Shown here in pieces: positions 57,376-64,000 of a stretch of 64,000 nucleotides of DNA. This DNA comes from Bradyrhizobium sp. NP1 (GTDB lineage Bacteria; Pseudomonadota; Alphaproteobacteria; Rhizobiales; Xanthobacteraceae), in contig NZ_CP127385.1 in the NCBI RefSeq assembly GCF_030378205.1, positions 1 to 64,000 on the forward strand. Reading direction: 5' to 3'. The position numbers and the translations under genes are program-made. The notes beneath the pieces are model-generated. The model searched no databases and was not told the DNA's origin. It saw only the letters and a program-made list of their open reading frames with translations. Position 1 is the first letter of the stretch, and every line of letters begins with the position of its first letter.

Positions 57376-60051
57376 ATGGTGGATACCAAAACCCCTGGCG
57401 ACAAGACACTGAGTGTCCCGACCAAGACCTTGACGCTCAAGCCGCGCGTCGAGACGGGCACCGTGCGCCAGAGCTTCAGCCACGGCCGCAGCAAGCAGGT
57501 GGTGGTCGAGAAGCGCGGCAAGCGCCGCCTCCCCGGCGAAGCGCCGACGGCCGAGCCGGCAGCTCCCGAGCCCGCCGCCAAGACCGCGCCCAGCAAGGCC
57601 ACGCCCGGCAGGGCGCCGCTGGGACGGTCCTCTGCTGCGCCGCCGGCCGCCGCACGCAACGCCTCCGGCGTCGTGCTGCGCTCGCTGACCGAGGACGAGC
57701 ATGCCGCGCGCGCCAGCGCGCTGGCGGATGCCAAGCTGCGCGAGATCGAAGAACGCCGCATCGCGGAGGAAGAGGCCAAGCGCCGCGCCAGCCGCGAAAG
57801 CATCGAAAAGGCCGAGCGCGAAGCCGCCGAGGCCCGCCGCAAGGCCGAGGAAGAGCGTCACCGCCACGACGAGGAAGCCAAGCGCAAGGCCGAGCAGGAA
57901 GCCAAGAAGCGGTTCGGCGAGGGCGAGGCGCAGCAGACCGCCCGTCCGGCAGCGCCGGCCGCGGCACGTCCGGCGACGACGGCTCGTCCTGCAACGACGA
58001 CGGCCCGCCCGGCGGCGGCAGCGCCTGCAAGCCGCCCTCCGGGAGTTGCCGCCGAGCCGGACGAGGACGAAGGTCCGCGCCTGATTCGCCGCGGCCCCGG
58101 CGGCGCCATGCGCCCGGCGGCTGCCCCCAAGACCACCCACCGTCCCGGCCCGCAGAAGCAGCGCGGCCGTCTCACCGTCGTCACTGCGCTCAATGCCGAC
58201 GACGTACGCGAGCGCTCGATCGCGTCGTTCCGCCGCCGCACCCAGCGGCTGAAGGGGCATGCTTCCAACGAGCAGAAGGAAAAGCTGGTCCGCGAAGTGA
58301 TCATCCCCGAGGCCATCACCATCCAGGAACTCGCCAACCGCATGTCCGAGCGCGCGGTCGACGTCATCCGCCTTCTGATGAAGCAGGGCGCGATGCACAA
58401 GATCACCGACGTGATCGACGCCGACACCGCGCAGCTGATCGCCGAGGAACTGGGTCACTCCGTCAAGCGCGTGGCCGCCTCCGACGTCGAGGAAGGCCTG
58501 TTCGACGTCGTCGACGATTCCACCGACACCGAGCCGCGCTCGCCCGTGGTCACCGTGATGGGCCATGTCGACCACGGCAAGACCTCGCTGCTCGACGCAC
58601 TGCGCCATGCCAATGTGGTGTCCGGCGAAGCCGGCGGCATCACCCAGCATATCGGCGCCTATCAGGTGACCTCGCCGGAAAGCGGCAAGAAGATCACCTT
58701 CATCGACACCCCCGGCCACGCCGCGTTCAGCGCGATGCGCGCCCGCGGCGCCAAGGTGACCGACATCGTCGTGCTGGTGGTCGCCGCCGATGACGGCGTG
58801 ATGCCGCAGACGGTGGAGGCGATCAACCACGCCAAGGCGGCGCAGGTTCCGATCATCGTCGCGATCAACAAGATCGACAAGCCGGATGCGAGGCCCGAGC
58901 GCGTGCGCACCGAGCTGCTGCAGCACGAGGTGCAGGTCGAATCGCTCGGCGGCGACGTCGTCGACGTCGAGGTGTCCGCCAAGAACAAGACCAACCTCGA
59001 CCGGCTGCTCGAAATGATCGCGCTGCAGGCCGAACTGCTCGATCTCAAGACCAATTCGCACCGTCCGGCCGAAGGCACCGTGATCGAGGCCAAGCTCGAC
59101 CGCGGCCGCGGCCCGGTCGCGACCGTGCTGGTTCAGCGCGGCACGCTCAAGGTCGGCGACATCGTGGTGGCCGGCGCCGAAATGGGCCGCGTCCGCGCGC
59201 TGATCTCCGACCAGGGCGAAACCGTCGAGGAGGCCGGCCCCTCGGTGCCGGTCGAAGTGCTCGGCTTCAACGGTCCGCCGGAGGCCGGCGACCGGCTCGC
59301 GGTGGTCGAGAACGAAGCCCGCGCCCGCCAGATCACCAGCTACCGCGCGCACCAGAAGCGCGAAAACGCGGCGGCCTCGATCTCGGGCATGCGCGGCTCG
59401 CTCGAGCAGATGATGTCGCAGCTCAAGACCGCGGGACGCAAGGAATTCCCGCTGATCGTCAAGGCCGACGTGCAGGGTTCGCTGGAAGCGATCCTGGGCT
59501 CGCTGGAAAAGCTCGGCACCGAGGAAGTCGCCGCCCGCATCCTGCATGCCGGCGTCGGCGGGATCTCGGAATCCGACGTAACGCTCGCCGAGGGCTTCAA
59601 CGCGGCGATCATCGGCTTTTCGGTGCGCGCCAACAAGGAAGCCGCGGCGGCCGCCAAGCGCAACGGCATCGAAATCCGCTACTACAACGTCATCTACGAC
59701 CTTGTGGATGACGTGAAGAAAGCGATGTCCGGCCTTCTCGCGCCCACATTGCGCGAAACCATGCTGGGCAATGCGCAGATCCTGGAGATCTTCAACATCT
59801 CCAAGGTCGGCAAGGTTGCGGGCTGCCGGGTGACCGACGGCACGGTGGAGCGCGGCGCCAATGTCCGGCTGATCCGCGACAACGTCGTCGTCCACGAAGG
59901 CAAGCTTTCGACGCTGAAGCGGTTCAAGGACGAAGTGAAGGAAGTGCAGGCCGGCCAGGAATGCGGCATGGCCTTCGAGAGCTACGGCGACATGCGTGTC
60001 GGCGACGTCATCGAATGTTACCGCGTGGAGACGATCCAGCGCTCGCTGTAA
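57376..60051 (+). CDS. infB: Translation initiation factor IF-2
   Basis: IF-2 is the GTPase that brings fMet-tRNA to the 30S subunit. The 891-residue protein has a long N-terminal part. This includes an Ala/Arg/Glu-rich coiled stretch (about 110-180) and a Pro/Ala/Thr-rich stretch (about 185-230). The G domain has G1 GHVDHGKT at 396-403, G3 DTPGHAAF, and G4 NKIDKPDA. The C-terminal domains end [18 protein letters not shown]. Length is typical for the group. ATG follows the ylxR stop by 58 bp. Confidence 0.97.
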   Translation: MVDTKTPGDKTLSVPTKTLTLKPRVETGTVRQSFSHGRSKQVVVEKRGKRRLPGEAPTAEPAAPEPAAKTAPSKATPGRAPLGRSSAAPPAAARNASGVVLRSLTEDEHAARASALADAKLREIEERRIAEEEAKRRASRESIEKAEREAAEARRKAEEERHRHDEEAKRKAEQEAKKRFGEGEAQQTARPAAPAAARPATTARPATTTARPAAAAPASRPPGVAAEPDEDEGPRLIRRGPGGAMRPAAAPKTTHRPGPQKQRGRLTVVTALNADDVRERSIASFRRRTQRLKGHASNEQKEKLVREVIIPEAITIQELANRMSERAVDVIRLLMKQGAMHKITDVIDADTAQLIAEELGHSVKRVAASDVEEGLFDVVDDSTDTEPRSPVVTVMGHVDHGKTSLLDALRHANVVSGEAGGITQHIGAYQVTSPESGKKITFIDTPGHAAFSAMRARGAKVTDIVVLVVAADDGVMPQTVEAINHAKAAQVPIIVAINKIDKPDARPERVRTELLQHEVQVESLGGDVVDVEVSAKNKTNLDRLLEMIALQAELLDLKTNSHRPAEGTVIEAKLDRGRGPVATVLVQRGTLKVGDIVVAGAEMGRVRALISDQGETVEEAGPSVPVEVLGFNGPPEAGDRLAVVENEARARQITSYRAHQKRENAAASISGMRGSLEQMMSQLKTAGRKEFPLIVKADVQGSLEAILGSLEKLGTEEVAARILHAGVGGISESDVTLAEGFNAAIIGFSVRANKEAAAAAKRNGIEIRYYNVIYDLVDDVKKAMSGLLAPTLRETMLGNAQILEIFNISKVGKVAGCRVTDGTVERGANVRLIRDNVVVHEGKLSTLKRFKDEVKEVQAGQECGMAFESYGDMRVGDVIECYRVETIQRSL

Positions 60052-60204
60052 GTCCAAACCTTAACAGCGTGGTGCGGATTCGAACTTGAGCATCAAACCC
60101 TGCGCAAGCCGGGCTTGACGCTGGTCACCGAACTATTTTTGCCACGAAATGCCGGCACAGGCCGCGCTTCGCGCGGACTGTCGCGGCAATTGGGATTATT
60201 GACG

Positions 60205-60624
60205 ATGGCTCGTCACAACCAGCGGAAGAGCGCGACGGCCGGCGGCTCGCAACGTCAGTTGCGCGTCGGCGAAGCGGTGCGCCACGCGATTGCCGACATT
60301 CTCTCGCATGGTCGTGCGCACGACCCGGACCTCGAGGGCCACATCATCACCGTGCCCGAGGTGCGGATGTCGCCGGACTTGAAGCTTGCGACCATCTACG
60401 TGATGCCGCTCGGCGGGCGCGACACCGACGTCGTGATCGCCGCGCTCGAGCGCAACAAGAAGTTCCTGCGCGGCGAAGTCGCGCGGCGCGTTAACCTAAA
60501 ATTTGCTCCCGATATCCGCTTCCGTGTCGACGAGCGATTCGATGAAGCGGAACGGATCGAGAAATTATTGCGAACACCTGCAGTGCAGAGGGACCTCGCA
60601 TCAGATCAGGACGAAAATTCATGA
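60205..60624 (+). CDS. rbfA: Ribosome-binding factor A
   Basis: RbfA assists late 30S maturation. The 139-residue protein has the KH-like fold with [20 protein letters not shown] and [20 protein letters not shown], then [20 protein letters not shown]. The ATG at 60205 ([19 protein letters not shown]) is used; an upstream frame start at 60115 is not family-like. The 153-bp gap before it has a GGCCGCGC TTC GCGCGG hairpin. Its stop overlaps the truB start (ATGA). Confidence 0.94.
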   Translation: MARHNQRKSATAGGSQRQLRVGEAVRHAIADILSHGRAHDPDLEGHIITVPEVRMSPDLKLATIYVMPLGGRDTDVVIAALERNKKFLRGEVARRVNLKFAPDIRFRVDERFDEAERIEKLLRTPAVQRDLASDQDENS

Positions 60625-61727
60625 GCGTGACCCCGGCAAACAACGCGATTGACCTGCAAGAAGCCGATCAGAAAGACGCGCAGCACGAAATTTTTTCGCA
60701 ACCGCGTGGTGCCGCCGCAAAGACCAACAACGATCCGCGCGCCGAGCGCAAGCCGCGGCAGAACAACCAGCCGCGGCGCGACCGGCGCGACATCCATGGC
60801 TGGGTCGTGCTCGACAAGCCGATCGGCATGACCTCGACGCAGGCGGTCGCGGTGGTGAAGCGGCTGTTCGACGCCAAGCGCGCGGGCCACGCCGGCACCC
60901 TCGATCCGCTCGCCTCCGGCGGCCTGCCGATCGCGCTCGGCGAGGCCACCAAGACGGTGGCCTATGTCATGGATGGCCGTAAACGCTACCGCTTCACGGT
61001 GCGCTGGGGCGAGGAACGCGACACCGACGACACCGAGGGGCGCGCGGTCGCTACCAGCGATGCAAGGCCCGCCGCGGAGGCGATCGAGAGCCTGTTGCCG
61101 CGGTTCACGGGGGTCATCGAGCAGGCCCCGCCGAAATATTCGGCGATCAAGATCCAGGGCGAGCGTGCCTATGATCTGGCGCGCGACGGCGAGCAGGTCG
61201 AACTGGCCCCCCGCCCGGTCGAGATTCACTATTTATCCCTTATTGATCAACCAGATAGTGACTATGCCGTATTCGAAGCGGAATGCGGCAAGGGAACCTA
61301 TGTGCGGGCGCTGGCCCGCGATTTCGGGCGCATCCTCGGCTGCTATGGCCATGTCTGCGCCCTGCGCCGGACCCTGGTCGGCCCGTTCGGCGAGAACGAC
61401 ATGATTCCGCTGGAACAATTGGAGGCTTTATGTCATAGAGCCGCGTCTGGCGAGGGCAGCCTCGCCGACGCGCTTTTGCCCGTTGAGACCGCGCTGGACG
61501 ACATCCCGGCACTGGCCGTCACTCGGGCTGATGCGGCAAGGCTCCACAGGGGCCAGGCCGTTTTGTTGCGCGGACGGGATGCGCCCAATAGTAGCGGCAC
61601 AGTCTATGTCACGGTGGCAGGCCGTCTTCTGGCGCTTGCCGAAATTGGCAATGGCGAACTCATCCCCAAGCGCGTGTTCAACCTGACCGGGCTGACCGCC
61701 AGCTCCGGTCGCAACGAAAGAGTCTGA
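60621..61727 (+). CDS. truB: tRNA pseudouridine(55) synthase TruB
   Basis: TruB makes pseudouridine 55 in the T-loop of tRNAs. The 368-residue protein has the catalytic Asp95 in [20 protein letters not shown], preceded by [20 protein letters not shown]. The segment [20 protein letters not shown] and the C-terminal PUA-like part are present. An N-terminal extension of about 60 polar residues precedes the conserved domain. Overlap with rbfA indicates coupling. Confidence 0.95.
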   Translation: MSVTPANNAIDLQEADQKDAQHEIFSQPRGAAAKTNNDPRAERKPRQNNQPRRDRRDIHGWVVLDKPIGMTSTQAVAVVKRLFDAKRAGHAGTLDPLASGGLPIALGEATKTVAYVMDGRKRYRFTVRWGEERDTDDTEGRAVATSDARPAAEAIESLLPRFTGVIEQAPPKYSAIKIQGERAYDLARDGEQVELAPRPVEIHYLSLIDQPDSDYAVFEAECGKGTYVRALARDFGRILGCYGHVCALRRTLVGPFGENDMIPLEQLEALCHRAASGEGSLADALLPVETALDDIPALAVTRADAARLHRGQAVLLRGRDAPNSSGTVYVTVAGRLLALAEIGNGELIPKRVFNLTGLTASSGRNERV

Positions 61728-61729
61728 CG

Positions 61730-61999
61730 ATGTCGATTACCGCGCAACGCAAGGCGGAAGTCATCAAAACCAGTGCAACCAAATCGGGCGACACCGGTTC
61801 GCCCGAGGTCCAGGTCGCGATCCTGTCGGAGCGCATCAACAACCTGACCGAACACTTCAAGACCCACGTGAAGGACAATCATTCGCGCCGTGGTCTTTTG
61901 AAGCTCGTCTCGACCCGCCGTTCGCTGCTCGACTACCTGAAGAAGACGGACGAAGCGCGCTACAAGGCGCTGCTTGAAAAGCACAACATTCGTCGTTGA
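61730..61999 (+). CDS. rpsO: Ribosomal protein S15
   Basis: S15 is a primary 16S rRNA-binding protein of the 30S subunit. The 89-residue protein starts [20 protein letters not shown] and has the conserved [20 protein letters not shown] and [20 protein letters not shown]. The start lies two bases after the truB stop. A terminator follows, so the operon has its main end here and pnp has its own leader. Confidence 0.97.
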   Translation: MSITAQRKAEVIKTSATKSGDTGSPEVQVAILSERINNLTEHFKTHVKDNHSRRGLLKLVSTRRSLLDYLKKTDEARYKALLEKHNIRR

Positions 62000-62014
62000 G
62001 CTTTTGAGAAGGAC

Positions 62015-62041
62015 ACGCGCGCCGTTTCAGCGCGCGTTTTT
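62015..62041 (+). terminator. rpsO terminator
   Basis: A perfect 8-bp stem ACGCGCGC (62015-62022) / GCGCGCGT (62030-62037) is followed by a T-run (62037-62041). It lies 15 bp after the rpsO stop. Confidence 0.85.
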
Positions 62042-62347
62042 GCATGATCTGGCGAAGCCCGTGCGTTTGCGGCCTTCGCGTCGAGATCGCGCACAGGGCA
62101 CGGCCCGGACAATCGACGCCGATTTTCCGACAAGGGTCATGCTCAATCGAGAGCCCGGCGGCAATCCGGCGGCTGGGCAGGACGGGCAAGATGCCCGTGA
62201 GCACGAGAGGATGGCCGCCATCCGAAACATCAAGACCATGGCAGGATCGCCGGACGCTGACCGCTCGTCAGCGTCCCGCAATCTTGCGCATGGTTTTTGT
62301 GCTTTGGGGCAGCCCTCCTTTCGTGACAACCATGAAAGAAGACCATG
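62042..62347 (+). promoter_or_regulatory. pnp leader with strong stem-loops
   Basis: No gene is seen in these 306 bp. The leader has a perfect 10-bp hairpin, GGACGCTGAC / GTCAGCGTCC, at 62252-62276, and a smaller GGATGG CCG CCATCC hairpin at about 62210-62225. In E. coli a leader stem-loop cut by RNase III mediates pnp autoregulation; a like role is inferred from position only. AGAAGACC precedes the start. Confidence 0.5.

Positions 62348-64000
<1,653 letters not shown>

Overview
The window is GC-rich alphaproteobacterial chromosome and most resembles Bradyrhizobium or a close relative in the Nitrobacteraceae. The reasons are the gene order (dnaA-dnaN-recF-gyrB, a miaB/phoH/ybeY/corC/lnt cluster, then rimP-nusA-ylxR-infB-rbfA-truB-rpsO-pnp), the protein sequences, and several intergenic repeat types that I recall from that genus. 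The assignment rests on pattern recognition and recalled gene order, not on a database search.

Layout. 1-9772 holds the replication genes dnaA, dnaN, recF and gyrB. They are interrupted by a GIY-YIG nuclease gene inside perfect 31-bp inverted repeats, by an inward-facing acyltransferase/SGNH membrane protein, and by palindromic repeat modules. 9873-12503 carries a ChrA-type chromate transporter and a MurA with Asp in place of the catalytic Cys. 12504-18235 looks accessory: a small secreted protein, a MacAB-like exporter (adaptor, ATPase, permease), a 59-residue His-rich secreted protein on the other strand, and about 0.7 kb of hairpin-rich sequence with no convincing gene. 18236-36126 is mixed metabolism and transport: a MATE pump, DUF2867, a DsbA-like isomerase, FUSC, MmgE/PrpD, two serine hydrolases, a membrane-linked AraC regulator, DUF1330, GNAT, pirin, PurC, an enoyl-CoA hydratase, a SulP-STAS-cNMP fusion and a GabD-type dehydrogenase. 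36252-44203 has adenosine kinase, murJ, trpS, usp, nfuA, tsaB, rimI, a fur homologue and a HAD phosphatase. 44276-52682 is the tRNA/rRNA/envelope cluster miaB, phoH, ybeY, corC, lnt, an Xre regulator, an M20 peptidase and trmB. 54231-64000 is the translation operon, entered through a leader with a strong terminator hairpin and ending in a pnp cut by the window edge.

Tightly packed genes, many with ATGA or GTGA overlaps (macB-like pair, MATE/DUF2867, tsaB/rimI, corC/lnt, M20/trmB, rbfA/truB), point to translational coupling in long operons. The most unusual feature is a repeat family of about 165 bp, present as one, two and three copies at three loci. Each module is two long hairpins bounded by CTAG, with compensatory arm changes between loci. 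One array appears to supply the stop codon of fur and to have replaced the start of the downstream HAD gene.
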